DNA of 64,000 nt from Woeseiaceae bacterium (GCA_013043165.1 JABDOQ010000051.1:1-64000); one strand, 5' to 3'. Counted from the stretch's first letter, positions 17,784 to 26,753 are shown. Made by a program: numbers and translations. Notes: a model not told the origin generated them from the letters alone.

Positions 17784-19262
17784 TCAGGGGTTGATCACGT
17801 CACGCAGTTCGGCGATCAGGTCCGAGGCGATCAGGCCGCGTTGGCCTTTGGAGGCCGCAGTGTCGCCCGCGCGGGCATGGGCTTCTACACCCACCAGCGC
17901 TGCCTGATGCAGCGACAGTCCCTGCGCCAGCAACGCCGCGATGATGCCGGTCAGGACGTCGCCCATTCCGGCCGACGCCATGCCGGGGTTGCCCGACGTG
18001 CAGATCGAGGGGACCTCCGCACCCGCGGAAATCAGCGATCCGGACCCTTTCAGTACTGCAACACCGCCATAGCGCTGCTGCAGTGCCTGAACGGCAGCGA
18101 GACGATCGGTTTGAATCTCAGCCGTCGGCTTCTGCAGCAGAGCGCCCGCTTCGCCCGGATGCGGTGTAATGATGCGCGCGTCTGCCCGGTTGGGCTGCTG
18201 TGCCAGCCAGTGCAGCGCGTCTGCATCCCAGACCGCGGCACGAGCATCCGTTGCAACGGCTTCGAATAGCAATCTTGCCCAGTCGGAGCGTCCCAGCCCG
18301 GGGCCGAAAGCGATGACATCGGCTTTCTCCAGCAGCGGCTCGAGATCTGCCGCGGCCTCGACCGCATGTGGCATCAGTTCCGGTCGGGTTGCCGCCAGCA
18401 CCGCCGCATGCGTCGGCGCTGTTGCGATGCTGACCAGTCCGGCACCGGCACGCAGGGCGGCCTCGCCGCAAAGCCGGACGGCGCCGGGCATGCCGTCGCC
18501 GCCGCCGACAACCAGCACATGACCGAAATCGCCCTTGTGCGCTGCTCGTCGACGCGGCGGCAAAGCATCGCGCACTAATGCGTCGTCGATGCGGCGAAAT
18601 TCCGGACTGACGCCTGCCCGGCACTGTTCCGGAATCTCCAGCCCTTCAAACAGCAGCTCACCGCAATAATCCGGTGCGCAGTCGAGAAACAAACCGGTTT
18701 TGAGACCAACGAACGTTACGGTCATATCGGCTTTGACGGCACAGCCAAGCCTGGCGCCCGAATCAGCGTTGATTCCGGTCGGTACATCTACTGCAAGGAC
18801 CCTGGCGGCATGTTCGTTGATTGCCGCCACCGCTTTCGCGAACTCTCCGGCAACGTCACGCTCGAGACCACTGCCGAGCATCGCATCCACCAGTAGTTCC
18901 GCCTCCGCATCGAGCTCGCCACGCCAGCGCATGACGACGCCGCCTTCAGCGACGAAATCGCCGTAGGCCGTCGCTGCATCGCCACTGAGAGACTCCGGAT
19001 CGACCAGCGTCAAGACTGATACAACAATGCCGTCCTGTGCAGCAAGTCGCGCGACGACATAGCCGTCACCGCCGTTGTTGCCGGCGCCGCATACGACTTG
19101 CCAACGCTTTGCGTCGGGAAATCGCCGGCGCGCCGCGTGGAATGTGGCCGCTCCGGCACGAGACATCAGCGTATATCCAGGGATGCCGTGATCTTCGATG
19201 GCGGTTCGATCGATCTCTCGAACAGACGCGACGGAATAGATGTTGGCGGGTAAGGTCTGCAT
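17784..19262 (-). CDS. nnr: Bifunctional NAD(P)H-hydrate epimerase / ADP-dependent dehydratase
   Basis: Repairs hydrated NAD(P)H (NADHX/NADPHX). The N-terminal YjeF_N epimerase half has GNNGGDGYVVARLA (about residues 60-73). The C-terminal ribokinase-like dehydratase half has GHVLVVGGGDGMPGAVRL and the catalytic NPGMASAGMGDVLTG loop. The start used is ATG 19262 (MQTLPANIYSV), matching the family; the frame runs on to 19349 over the divergent queG. No ribosome-binding site precedes this ATG, and a TATAAT ends only eight bases before it, so the transcript may be leaderless. Confidence 0.95.
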   Translation of the reverse strand: MQTLPANIYSVASVREIDRTAIEDHGIPGYTLMSRAGAATFHAARRRFPDAKRWQVVCGAGNNGGDGYVVARLAAQDGIVVSVLTLVDPESLSGDAATAYGDFVAEGGVVMRWRGELDAEAELLVDAMLGSGLERDVAGEFAKAVAAINEHAARVLAVDVPTGINADSGARLGCAVKADMTVTFVGLKTGLFLDCAPDYCGELLFEGLEIPEQCRAGVSPEFRRIDDALVRDALPPRRRAAHKGDFGHVLVVGGGDGMPGAVRLCGEAALRAGAGLVSIATAPTHAAVLAATRPELMPHAVEAAADLEPLLEKADVIAFGPGLGRSDWARLLFEAVATDARAAVWDADALHWLAQQPNRADARIITPHPGEAGALLQKPTAEIQTDRLAAVQALQQRYGGVAVLKGSGSLISAGAEVPSICTSGNPGMASAGMGDVLTGIIAALLAQGLSLHQAALVGVEAHARAGDTAASKGQRGLIASDLIAELRDVINP

Positions 19263-19269
19263 CTGGGAG

Positions 19270-19275
19270 ATTATA
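19270..19275 (-). promoter_or_regulatory. Putative -10 box of the nnr superoperon
   Basis: A perfect TATAAT on the minus strand, eight bases from the nnr initiation codon. A plausible -35 (TGTCGG) lies 18 bp upstream but is a poor match. The predicted start site coincides with the A of the ATG. Confidence 0.5.
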
Positions 19276-19335
19276 CTGGCACGCGACACGGATCCGACAT
19301 TGACGATATCCACCCGGCAATACGGCAATACCGAG

Positions 19336-20403
19336 ATGGCGGCCCTCAAGGCCGAGATCTTCGACTGGTGTGGTGAGCTCGGCTTTCAGCAGGCCGGCAT
19401 CAGCGATGTCGATCTTGCCGGAGCCGAAGATCGACTTGCGGACTGGCTCGGTAAAAAGTTCCACGGCTCGATGGACTACATGCAGCGCCACGGCACGAAA
19501 CGCAGCCGGCCGGAAAGACTCGTGCCAGGAACTGTACGCGTTATCTCGGTGCGCATGGACTACCTGCCAAAAGAGCAGCATGAACCGACGCAGCTGCTTG
19601 ATGACGACGCGCGCGCTTATATATCGCGTTACGCATTGGGTCGTGACTATCACAAGGTTCTTCGCGCTCGTTTGCGTGCATTGGCTCGCCGTATCGAAAA
19701 AAGAATCGGGCCGTTCGGATACCGTGTGTTCGTCGATAGTGCCCCGGTGCTGGAGAAAGCGCTGGCCGAGAAAGCGGGCATCGGCTGGATCGGTAAACAC
19801 ACCAACCTGATAAACCGCAACGACGGCTCCTGGTTTTTCCTGGGCGAGTTGTACACCGACCTGCCTCTGCCCGTCGACCAGCCTGAGGGCTCACACTGTG
19901 GCACATGCGCTGCTTGCATCGACGTCTGCCCGACCGATGCCATTGTCGCCCCCTACCTGCTCGACGCGCGGCGTTGTATTTCTTATCTGACGATCGAATT
20001 GAAAGGCGCTATACCCGTAGAGTTTCGAAAAGCGATTGGCAACCGTGTTTACGGCTGCGACGACTGTCAGCTCTTTTGTCCCTGGAACAAGTTCGCGAAG
20101 CCAACCGCCGAAGCCGATTTCGCACCACGGCATGGTCTGGATTCCGCGGACCTTGCGACGTTGTTTTCCTGGAATGAAGAGACCTGGCTGGAAAAGACGG
20201 AAGGCAGCGCTATTCGGCGCGTAGGATTTGAACGCTGGTTACGCAATATAGCCGTCGCACTAGGCAATGCGAAAAGCACGCCCGAAGTTGTCGCGGCGCT
20301 GCGCGCAAGGCAGCATGAGCAATCTGAACTGGTTTTGGAACACGTGTTGTGGGCGCTGGAACAGCACAGCGCAACAAACAAAATGGAGAACAATGATGTT
20401 TGA
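19336..20403 (+). CDS. queG: Epoxyqueuosine reductase QueG
   Basis: Cobalamin- and iron-sulfur-dependent enzyme that reduces epoxyqueuosine to queuosine in tRNA wobble position 34. It shows the N-terminal B12-binding domain (ELGFQQAGISDVDL near the start) and two 4Fe-4S motif blocks, CGTCAACIDVCPTDA and CDDCQLFCPWN, followed by a HEAT-like C-terminal region (ALRARQHEQSELVLEHVLWA). It has 355 residues. ATG 19336 fits the family N-terminus. It is divergent from nnr, as in E. coli. Its last codons overlap the next gene's start. Confidence 0.96.
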   Translation: MAALKAEIFDWCGELGFQQAGISDVDLAGAEDRLADWLGKKFHGSMDYMQRHGTKRSRPERLVPGTVRVISVRMDYLPKEQHEPTQLLDDDARAYISRYALGRDYHKVLRARLRALARRIEKRIGPFGYRVFVDSAPVLEKALAEKAGIGWIGKHTNLINRNDGSWFFLGELYTDLPLPVDQPEGSHCGTCAACIDVCPTDAIVAPYLLDARRCISYLTIELKGAIPVEFRKAIGNRVYGCDDCQLFCPWNKFAKPTAEADFAPRHGLDSADLATLFSWNEETWLEKTEGSAIRRVGFERWLRNIAVALGNAKSTPEVVAALRARQHEQSELVLEHVLWALEQHSATNKMENNDV

Positions 20404-21268
20404 GGCACCCGATTCGCAATACCTCGTGCCGTTCGACGGAAGTTTCGAGGTGACGACAGCCAGCACTGCACCACTGACCGATGGTCATCCCCACAAGGGC
20501 AAGCATCGGGCCAAACGGACTGAAGACCTGAACAAGCTGCAGCGAGTGCTCGCTGCAGGCGATCGCCACGCCGTGCTGCTCGTTTTCCAGGCCATGGATG
20601 CGGCCGGCAAAGACAGCACGATCCGATCAGTGATGCAGGGCGTCGACCCGTCCGGCTGCCAGGTTTTCAGTTTCAAGAAACCATCAAGCCTTGAACTTGA
20701 CCATGATTTTCTGTGGCGCACCACCTGCCGATTGCCCGAGCGGGGGCGTATCGGAATTTTCAATCGCAGCCAGTACGAAGAAGTACTCGTTGTCCGCGTG
20801 CACCCCGAAATTCTTGGCTACCAGAAGCTGCCAGGCGAATTGAATCGCGACACAATCTGGGATGAGCGGCTCACGTCGATTCGCCAACAGGAAGAGCACT
20901 TGGCGCGCAATGGCACGGTGATACTGAAGTTCTGGCTGAACGTCTCCAAGGAAGAACAAAAGCGTCGCTTTCTTGCGCGCCTCGATAATCCTGACAAAAA
21001 CTGGAAGTTCGAACCACGTGACGTGGTTGAGCGACGCTCCTGGGACGATTACATGATGGCCTATGAGGCCGCACTGAACGCAACATCACGACCCTGGGCG
21101 CCATGGTACGCGATTCCCGCCGACAACAAGTCCTATATGCGCGCAAGGGTCGCGGACATCATAATTGATGCGTTGCAAAGTATCGGCCTGAGGTACCCGG
21201 AGCCATCGGACAAGGATCGTGCAGAGTTTGCAGAAGCCCGCGCGGAACTCGATGCCGGGAATCCATGA
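20393..21268 (+). CDS. PPK2 family polyphosphate kinase
   Basis: About 291-residue PPK2-family kinase (PF03976) that phosphorylates nucleoside mono- or diphosphates using polyphosphate. The P-loop region is FQAMDAAGKDSTI, followed by family blocks FKKPSSLELDHDFLWR, GRIGIFNRSQYEEVLVVRVH and VERRSWDDYMMAYE. The single-domain size fits the short PPK2 classes; nucleotide preference cannot be read. The start is ATG 20393 (or the adjacent ATG 20396), after GGAG, inside the last codons of queG, so the two are translationally coupled. Confidence 0.93.
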   Translation: MMFEAPDSQYLVPFDGSFEVTTASTAPLTDGHPHKGKHRAKRTEDLNKLQRVLAAGDRHAVLLVFQAMDAAGKDSTIRSVMQGVDPSGCQVFSFKKPSSLELDHDFLWRTTCRLPERGRIGIFNRSQYEEVLVVRVHPEILGYQKLPGELNRDTIWDERLTSIRQQEEHLARNGTVILKFWLNVSKEEQKRRFLARLDNPDKNWKFEPRDVVERRSWDDYMMAYEAALNATSRPWAPWYAIPADNKSYMRARVADIIIDALQSIGLRYPEPSDKDRAEFAEARAELDAGNP

Positions 21269-21374
21269 AGCGAGCAAAGAATCATTCTGATTTCAAGCCC
21301 AAAACTGTGGCCTGATCGATACTAATTCCGCGCTTATTGACGCGACAATCGCTTTTTTTGGGTGAGAAAGCGCG

Positions 21375-22343
21375 TTGCAGGAGTCTTTGGCCACAAATTC
21401 GGATTACAGGCGCTCACTGCTCGAGGGACTGGAACTGTTCAAGGGCGTCTATCCCGACGATGTTCACGAACTGCTGCAGCGCTGCGATCGCCGCGACCTC
21501 GCAGCCGGTGAACTGCTATTGTCGCCGGGCGCAAAAAACGAACACGTATTTATCGTCCTGTCGGGTAGCCTGAATATACACGTGGGTTCTCCCGAGGCGC
21601 CGGTGCTCGCGACAATGGAGTCCGGAGCCTGTGTCGGCGAGATGTCAATCATCGAAGACCGTGACCCGTCTGCCTACGTTATTGGCGCGGAAGATACGCA
21701 CATGCTCGTGATGCACCAGTCGCTGCTTTGGGAAATGGTCAATGCATCGCACGAATTCGCGAAGAACCTGCTGGTCGTGCTTTCTGAGCGCGTGCGAAGC
21801 CACAATCGTGTCATCGCCGACAGCTACGGCGAAATTCGCAAATTCGAACGTCACGCAACAACCGATGCGCTGACCGGGCTGGCGAACCGGCATTCCATGC
21901 AGGTGTCGTTTCCCGAAGAAATAGAAGCCTGCGTCGAAAACGAAGAATCCGTCGCGCTGATAATGATCGACGTTGACCGATTCAAACAGTTCAACGATAC
22001 CTTCGGCCACATTGCCGGCGACCGCGCGCTCCGTGCCGTTTCCGAGATCCTGCAGAAACAGTTCCGCCCACGTGACCTGCTGGTACGCTACGGCGGCGAC
22101 GAGTTCGCGGTGCTACTGCCCGGCGCGAATATTGAACAAGCGGTAGCCGTCGGCCAGAGAGTCCGCGACACCGTATGTAGCACGACGGGAGACGGATCCG
22201 ATTCCCTTATAAAGATCCCTATTGCCATATCAATGGGTGTTGCCGAGCTGCACGAAAAAGGCACGCTTGACGGGCTGATCCGCGATGCCGACGCTGCCCT
22301 CTATCGCGCCAAGCATGCGGGACGAAACGCGGTATCAGAATAG
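21375..22343 (+). CDS. Cyclic-nucleotide-binding-domain / GGDEF diguanylate cyclase
   Basis: 322-residue soluble signalling protein. The N-terminal cNMP-binding (Crp-like beta-roll) domain spans about residues 15-130, with GSLNIHVGSPEAP and GACVGEMSIIEDRDPSA phosphate-cassette-like segments. A GGDEF domain follows from about residue 165 (DALTGLANRHSM), with catalytic GGDEF at 240-244 and inhibitory-site RPRD at 231-234. An active, product-inhibited c-di-GMP synthase gated by cNMP or another ligand is predicted. The start is TTG 21375 with GGTGAG upstream; TTG 21387 after AGGAG is an alternative. It lies 106 bp after the PPK2 gene and convergent to panC. Confidence 0.92.
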   Translation: MQESLATNSDYRRSLLEGLELFKGVYPDDVHELLQRCDRRDLAAGELLLSPGAKNEHVFIVLSGSLNIHVGSPEAPVLATMESGACVGEMSIIEDRDPSAYVIGAEDTHMLVMHQSLLWEMVNASHEFAKNLLVVLSERVRSHNRVIADSYGEIRKFERHATTDALTGLANRHSMQVSFPEEIEACVENEESVALIMIDVDRFKQFNDTFGHIAGDRALRAVSEILQKQFRPRDLLVRYGGDEFAVLLPGANIEQAVAVGQRVRDTVCSTTGDGSDSLIKIPIAISMGVAELHEKGTLDGLIRDADAALYRAKHAGRNAVSE

Positions 22344-22358
22344 CCGAAACGGGATTGC

Positions 22359-23207
22359 TCAGACCGTCACAACCACGTTGTCGATCAGGCGCGCCTCGCC
22401 CAGCTGAGCGGCGGCCAGCACTACAAGGTCGTCGCAATCCCGGTCTGGTATCTCGAGATTCTGCGCACGACGAATTGAAAAGTACTCCACCACAAACCCT
22501 GCAGCCAACAGCTTCTTGTTCGCGACCTTCTCAAGTTCACTGAAGTTTCGTTGTCCGTTTTGCAGCTCGTCGCCAACCGAGCTCAGAGCCTCATACAACA
22601 GCGGTGCTTTGGCTCGCTGCTCTTCGCTCAGATAACTGTTTCGCGAGCTGAGCGCCAGTCCGTCATCTTCGCGAATCGTCTCGCACGTAATTATCGCGAC
22701 CGGCATACTCAAATCCTCGACCATTCGGCGTATCACGAGCTGCTGCTGATAGTCCTTCTGCCCAAAAACGGCTGCGTCCGGTTGAACGAGCCCGAATAGA
22801 CGCGCCACAACCGTCGTGACGCCATCAAAGTGCCCTGGCCGCGCCGCGCCGCAGAAATTCTCGGTCAATCCCGGTACTGATACCGTTGTCGCCTGTTCGG
22901 TACCAAAGGGGTAAACGGTAGCCACATCCGGCGCGAATATCAGATCTGCTGCCGTCGTTTTCAACCGGCGCTTATCGAGTTCCAGAGACCGCGGGTATTT
23001 TTCAAAGTCCTCATCCGCTCCAAACTGGGTCGGATTCACGAAGATGCTGACGACGACGCGTTCGGCATGTTCACGTGCAAGCTCTACGAGCTTGAGGTGG
23101 CCTGGATGCAGGCTGCCCATTGTCGCGACGAGCGCCACGTGCTCATCATTCTGGCGCCACTCGGCGATATGCTCGGCGAGCTCCTGCTTACTGTGTACGA
23201 CTAACAC
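22359..23207 (-). CDS. panC: Pantothenate synthetase
   Basis: ATP-dependent condensation of pantoate and beta-alanine to pantothenate (vitamin B5, CoA pathway). The 282-residue nucleotidyltransferase-fold protein has MGSLHPGHLKLVELA (HIGH-type motif, about residues 30-44), NPTQFG, GQKDYQQQ and LSSRNSYL (KMSKS-equivalent region). The start is GTG 23207. It follows panB by 23 bp and is the last gene of the pcnB-folK-dnk-panB-panC operon. Confidence 0.97.
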   Translation of the reverse strand: MLVVHSKQELAEHIAEWRQNDEHVALVATMGSLHPGHLKLVELAREHAERVVVSIFVNPTQFGADEDFEKYPRSLELDKRRLKTTAADLIFAPDVATVYPFGTEQATTVSVPGLTENFCGAARPGHFDGVTTVVARLFGLVQPDAAVFGQKDYQQQLVIRRMVEDLSMPVAIITCETIREDDGLALSSRNSYLSEEQRAKAPLLYEALSSVGDELQNGQRNFSELEKVANKKLLAAGFVVEYFSIRRAQNLEIPDRDCDDLVVLAAAQLGEARLIDNVVVTV

Positions 23208-23230
23208 GGCTTATGAATACCTGAAGCGAT

Positions 23231-24061
23231 CTAGGAAAAACAATGTTCGGCAGCCGGGTAGCTGCGATCTTTGACCGCCTGCACGTAGGCCTTTGCCGCC
23301 TCCAAAGGAGACGTGTGCTCTGCCTGGAAATTCCGGACAAACCTCGGCGTCCGTCCCTGCGTAATATCGAGGATGTCGTACAGAACCAGGATCTGGCCGT
23401 CGACTTCCGGGCCGGCCCCGATTCCAATAATCGGAACCTGCAGCGCCGCCGTTATTTTTTTTCCGACTTCGTTCGGCACACATTCGAGTAATATGACGTC
23501 GGCACCCGCATCCTGCAGGCGCTCAGCCGACGCGACCATCTGCCGCGCTTTTTCGGGTTCCCTGCCCTGCACCTTGAATCCGCCGATCTTGTGAACCGAC
23601 TGGGGTTTGAGTCCGAGGTGTGCACAAACCGGGATGTCGTGCCGCGCGAGATGTTTGACGATCTCAACCTGATCGTCGCCACCCTCGAGTTTGACCATCA
23701 TTGCACCGCCTTCCTGCATGAGCCGAACCGCATTGTCGAGGGCCTGGCCCGTTTCTGTGTAGCTCATAAACGGCATATCGGCAACGAGAAAAGCCCGGCG
23801 CAGTCCGCGCGCCACGGCGCGGGAGTGATAAACGATGTCATCAACCGTGACCGGCACCGTCGTGTCATGACCTTGAATAACCATGCCAAGGGAATCGCCG
23901 ACAAGTACGAGGTCCGTGCGAGCCGCGTCCACGAGCGCCGCATAGCTGGCGTCGTAGGCAGTCAGGCACGCAATCGGCTCGCCGTCATGTTTCATTTTGC
24001 GCAATGTCGCGACATTGACCGGCGGTTCCGGCATGCTGCGCTGTTCAAGCTGGGTATACAT
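23231..24061 (-). CDS. panB: 3-methyl-2-oxobutanoate hydroxymethyltransferase
   Basis: Transfers a hydroxymethyl group from 5,10-methylene-THF to alpha-ketoisovalerate to make ketopantoate. The 276-residue TIM barrel shows ACLTAYDASYAALVD (about residues 32-46), VGDSLGMVIQGHDTT with the metal-binding Asp, GGAMMVKLEGG, and GIGAGPEVDGQILV with the typical C-terminal PRFVRNF. ATG 24061 has AGGA upstream and gives ten residues before the conserved core. Confidence 0.97.
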   Translation of the reverse strand: MYTQLEQRSMPEPPVNVATLRKMKHDGEPIACLTAYDASYAALVDAARTDLVLVGDSLGMVIQGHDTTVPVTVDDIVYHSRAVARGLRRAFLVADMPFMSYTETGQALDNAVRLMQEGGAMMVKLEGGDDQVEIVKHLARHDIPVCAHLGLKPQSVHKIGGFKVQGREPEKARQMVASAERLQDAGADVILLECVPNEVGKKITAALQVPIIGIGAGPEVDGQILVLYDILDITQGRTPRFVRNFQAEHTSPLEAAKAYVQAVKDRSYPAAEHCFS

Positions 24062-24075
24062 TATTTTGTGTCCTG

Positions 24076-24750
24076 CTAACCCAGGGCCGCAGCAACCGGG
24101 TTAAAGAAATGGCGACCGCCCGTAGTTCGCTCAATTTGCCGGAACAGCTGCTCGTAATCAGAATCGTTATTCGCCGGGTCTATTTGCGACGCATTGACAA
24201 TTAGTAGCGGGCCCTCATCGTAGGCATGAAAAAACCTCGCGTATGCATCGATCAGTTTCTCGACGTAATTCCGGTCCACGAAACGATCATACCGCGAATT
24301 ACGCTGCGTCAATCGCCTCATTATCGCGTCGACCGATGCCTGCAGGTAAATAACCAAATCCGGTACCGGTGCATCGACAGCCAGATTCTCTGCGATCTGG
24401 TCGTAGAGTTTCAATTCCTCCGGGTCCAGATTGAGCTCGGCAAACAAGCGATCTTTCGTAAAGAGATAATCTGAGATACGCACGCTGGAAAACAAATCCG
24501 ACTGACGCAGGTCCCCGATCTGACGCGCTCGAGCGAACAGAAAGAACATTTGCGCCGGCAACGCGGCGGAGCGACCGTCGCGATAAAAGCGCTCGAGGAA
24601 CGGATTCTCTTCAACTTCTTCGAGAATCAGGTCTGCAGACAGACTGTCGGCGAGCCTTCGCGCCAGCGCGGTCTTGCCCACCCCGATCGGTCCCTCGATT
24701 GCGATATACCGGGATGCATTTCCTGACGTTTGCAGCTGACTTATGGACAC
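24076..24750 (-). CDS. Deoxynucleoside kinase (dGK/dCK-like)
   Basis: 224-residue member of the deoxyribonucleoside kinase family (PF01712), which phosphorylates deoxynucleosides in salvage. The P-loop GPIGVGKTALARRLA (about residues 19-33), EEVEENPFLERFY (catalytic Glu region) and lid segment RRLTQRNSRYDRF are visible. A DRS/ERS-type motif appears altered: the usual stretch reads RISDYLFTKDRLFA. The start is GTG 24750, six bases after AAGG. It lies between folK and panB, a placement seen in many gammaproteobacteria. Substrate is not assigned. Confidence 0.9.
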   Translation of the reverse strand: MSISQLQTSGNASRYIAIEGPIGVGKTALARRLADSLSADLILEEVEENPFLERFYRDGRSAALPAQMFFLFARARQIGDLRQSDLFSSVRISDYLFTKDRLFAELNLDPEELKLYDQIAENLAVDAPVPDLVIYLQASVDAIMRRLTQRNSRYDRFVDRNYVEKLIDAYARFFHAYDEGPLLIVNASQIDPANNDSDYEQLFRQIERTTGGRHFFNPVAAALG

Positions 24751-24759
24751 TGTTTTCCT

Positions 24760-25272
24760 TTACACAATTCGCGAGATTTTCGGTTCATCCCTGTTGACCG
24801 GGAAATTCGCCAACCGACCGAGCCCGGGAATCGTTAGCCCCGGCGCAATTTCCATTAGCGGCAACAATACAAAATTTCTCTCGGCGATGCCCGGATGGGG
24901 CACGGTGAGGCCGGGCTCTTCGATTTTATCACTGCCGCAGACCAGGAGATCGAGATCGAGAACGCGCGGCCCCCAGCGGACCTCGCCTCGTTTCCGGCCC
25001 CGCCGTAGCTCGATTCGCTTCAGCTCTTCGAGCAACTGCTTCGCTGTAAGCTGCGTCAGCAGCGAGGCCGCTGCGTTGACGAAGTCGGGCTGCTCTACCC
25101 CGCCGAACGGCGAAGACCGGTACAAAGATGACCGCCGTATCAACCGTGTGTCCGGAATCTCCGCCAACAGATCGAATGCGCTGTCGAGCTGCGCCGCGGG
25201 ACCCTGCAGATTACTGCCAAGCCCGACGTACGCCGGGCGCCAGTGATCGGTTTTGGCGGTCGCTGCAGTCAA
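24760..25272 (-). CDS. folK: 2-amino-4-hydroxy-6-hydroxymethyldihydropteridine pyrophosphokinase
   Basis: HPPK transfers pyrophosphate from ATP to the folate pterin precursor. The signature PAYVGLGSNLQGP starts the fold, with FVNAAASLLT, RGRKRGEVRWGPRVLDLDLL (ATP and Mg binding) and HPGIAERNFVLLPL following. Length is about 170 residues with start TTG 25272. No ATG or GTG exists between the pcnB stop and the conserved core, and the frame upstream lies inside pcnB. No clear ribosome-binding site is present, so translation may depend on coupling to pcnB, which ends 10 bp earlier. Confidence 0.92.
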   Translation of the reverse strand: MTAATAKTDHWRPAYVGLGSNLQGPAAQLDSAFDLLAEIPDTRLIRRSSLYRSSPFGGVEQPDFVNAAASLLTQLTAKQLLEELKRIELRRGRKRGEVRWGPRVLDLDLLVCGSDKIEEPGLTVPHPGIAERNFVLLPLMEIAPGLTIPGLGRLANFPVNRDEPKISRIV

Positions 25273-25282
25273 GGGCGGCGAG

Positions 25283-26599
25283 TCACGAAGCCTGCGGCTT
25301 TCTGCGTCGACGCCTGGACCGCGGGCGACGCTTCTTTTTAGACGGCGAGTCCATCTGAAAACTTGCCGCACGCTCTGTGGCCGATTGCGTCTGAACGTCG
25401 GTCCAGAACTGAGCGATTTCAGAATCGACTTGACCGACGTCGGCAAGCAGAATCATGAAATCGTAGGCCGCCCGGAAGCGGCGATGCTCCAGCAACTTCA
25501 TCGCACGCTTTCCGCGCATCTGCAGAAAACGCGGCTGCAGCGCCAGCATCTCGCGCATGGGCACGGTGAATCGGCGCGGAATCGAGAGGCGGCGCTGCTG
25601 CGCTGCAACGATGTCGTACGATGCGAGGCTGAGTGACTGCGCTTCCGTCATCTTCTCTTCGGAGCGCCGTATGGCTGCGAGCTTTTTCACCGGCGCCCAG
25701 AAAAACACGCCCAGTAAAAACATCGGCGTCACCGACTTGTCAGCCGCCACACGTCGATCCGTATTTTGCAACGCAGCGCGAACGAAGCCGGCGAAAATCT
25801 CGTCGTTTTCAAGTTCTTCTGTCGTCGCCGGAAACATCTCCTGGAACAGTCCGTGTTGCCAAAGCAGAATAAACGTCGACTCGGCATGCCCGGTCTGGAA
25901 GAGCTTCAGGAACTCGTCAAACAGGCGGGCCGGCGGCACGTTGGCGAGCAGCGGCGCGTGATGATGAATCGCCTCGACGACGGGCGGGTCGATCGTGAAA
26001 TCCAGCTTCGCGGCGAAACGTATCGCACGCAGCATACGCACCGGATCCTCACGCAGCCTTACCTCAGGATCACCGATGAGCACCAGCTGCTTGCGCTCGA
26101 CGTCGGCGACGCCCCCGACAAAGTCCCAGATGCTGAAATCGGTGGTAGTGTAGTACAGGGCATTGCAGGTGAAATCGCGGCGCCAGACATCCTCATCGAT
26201 GGTGCCGTATACGTTGTCGCGAAGTATTCGGCCTTCATGATCATGCTCGGAGTCGTCATCGACATGAATTGCTGCAGCACGAAATGTGGCCACTTCGATA
26301 ATCTCGCGACCGAAACGGACGTGCGCAAGCCGAAACCGACGGCCGATAAGCCGGCAATTGCCGAACAGTGCTCGCACCTCCTCTGGCGTCGCGTTGGTCG
26401 CTACGTCAAAGTCCTTGGGGTGCAAATTGAGCATGGCATCGCGCACACAGCCACCGACGAGAAACGCCTGATAGCCGGCCTTGTTCAGCCGATAAAGTAC
26501 CTTGAGCGCGCTTTTGGAAATCTCGTTTCGAGAAACGTTGTGATCAGCACGGGTGATGATTTGCGGCGCGTCGGACCGGGAATTCCCGCTGTTTTTCAA
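25283..26599 (-). CDS. pcnB: Poly(A) polymerase I
   Basis: Adds poly(A) tails to RNA 3' ends, promoting decay. The class II nucleotidyltransferase core has AFLVGGCVRD and DFDVATNATPEE with the catalytic Asp pair, RLAHVRFG and RDFTCNALYY following. The C-terminus is strongly basic (SKKKRRPRSRRRRRKPQAS), as in other PcnB proteins and consistent with RNA binding. It has 438 residues. The start is TTG 26599; the same weak start type is reported for pcnB in some bacteria. It heads the operon and is divergent from tRNA-Glu. Confidence 0.95.
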   Translation of the reverse strand: MKNSGNSRSDAPQIITRADHNVSRNEISKSALKVLYRLNKAGYQAFLVGGCVRDAMLNLHPKDFDVATNATPEEVRALFGNCRLIGRRFRLAHVRFGREIIEVATFRAAAIHVDDDSEHDHEGRILRDNVYGTIDEDVWRRDFTCNALYYTTTDFSIWDFVGGVADVERKQLVLIGDPEVRLREDPVRMLRAIRFAAKLDFTIDPPVVEAIHHHAPLLANVPPARLFDEFLKLFQTGHAESTFILLWQHGLFQEMFPATTEELENDEIFAGFVRAALQNTDRRVAADKSVTPMFLLGVFFWAPVKKLAAIRRSEEKMTEAQSLSLASYDIVAAQQRRLSIPRRFTVPMREMLALQPRFLQMRGKRAMKLLEHRRFRAAYDFMILLADVGQVDSEIAQFWTDVQTQSATERAASFQMDSPSKKKRRPRSRRRRRKPQAS

Positions 26600-26691
26600 A
26601 TTTTATTCCGCATGGCGATACTGGATTCGGCCGTATCATAGCAGTCCGACGCGGCTACAAGGCTGTTCGCGGCGAAAAACCCGGATACGCC

Positions 26692-26719
26692 TTGAGCATT
26701 TACCGCGCGGCCGTATAAT
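26692..26719 (+). promoter_or_regulatory. Sigma-70-type promoter of tRNA-Glu
   Basis: -35 TTGAGC (26692-26697) and perfect -10 TATAAT (26714-26719) with a 16-bp spacer, 34 bp before the tRNA 5' end. A GC-rich stretch after the -10 (GCGGCCCGG) resembles the discriminator of stringently controlled stable-RNA promoters. Confidence 0.85.
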
Positions 26720-26753
26720 AGCGGCCCGGTTTTGGACGACCGGCTGAAACCAC

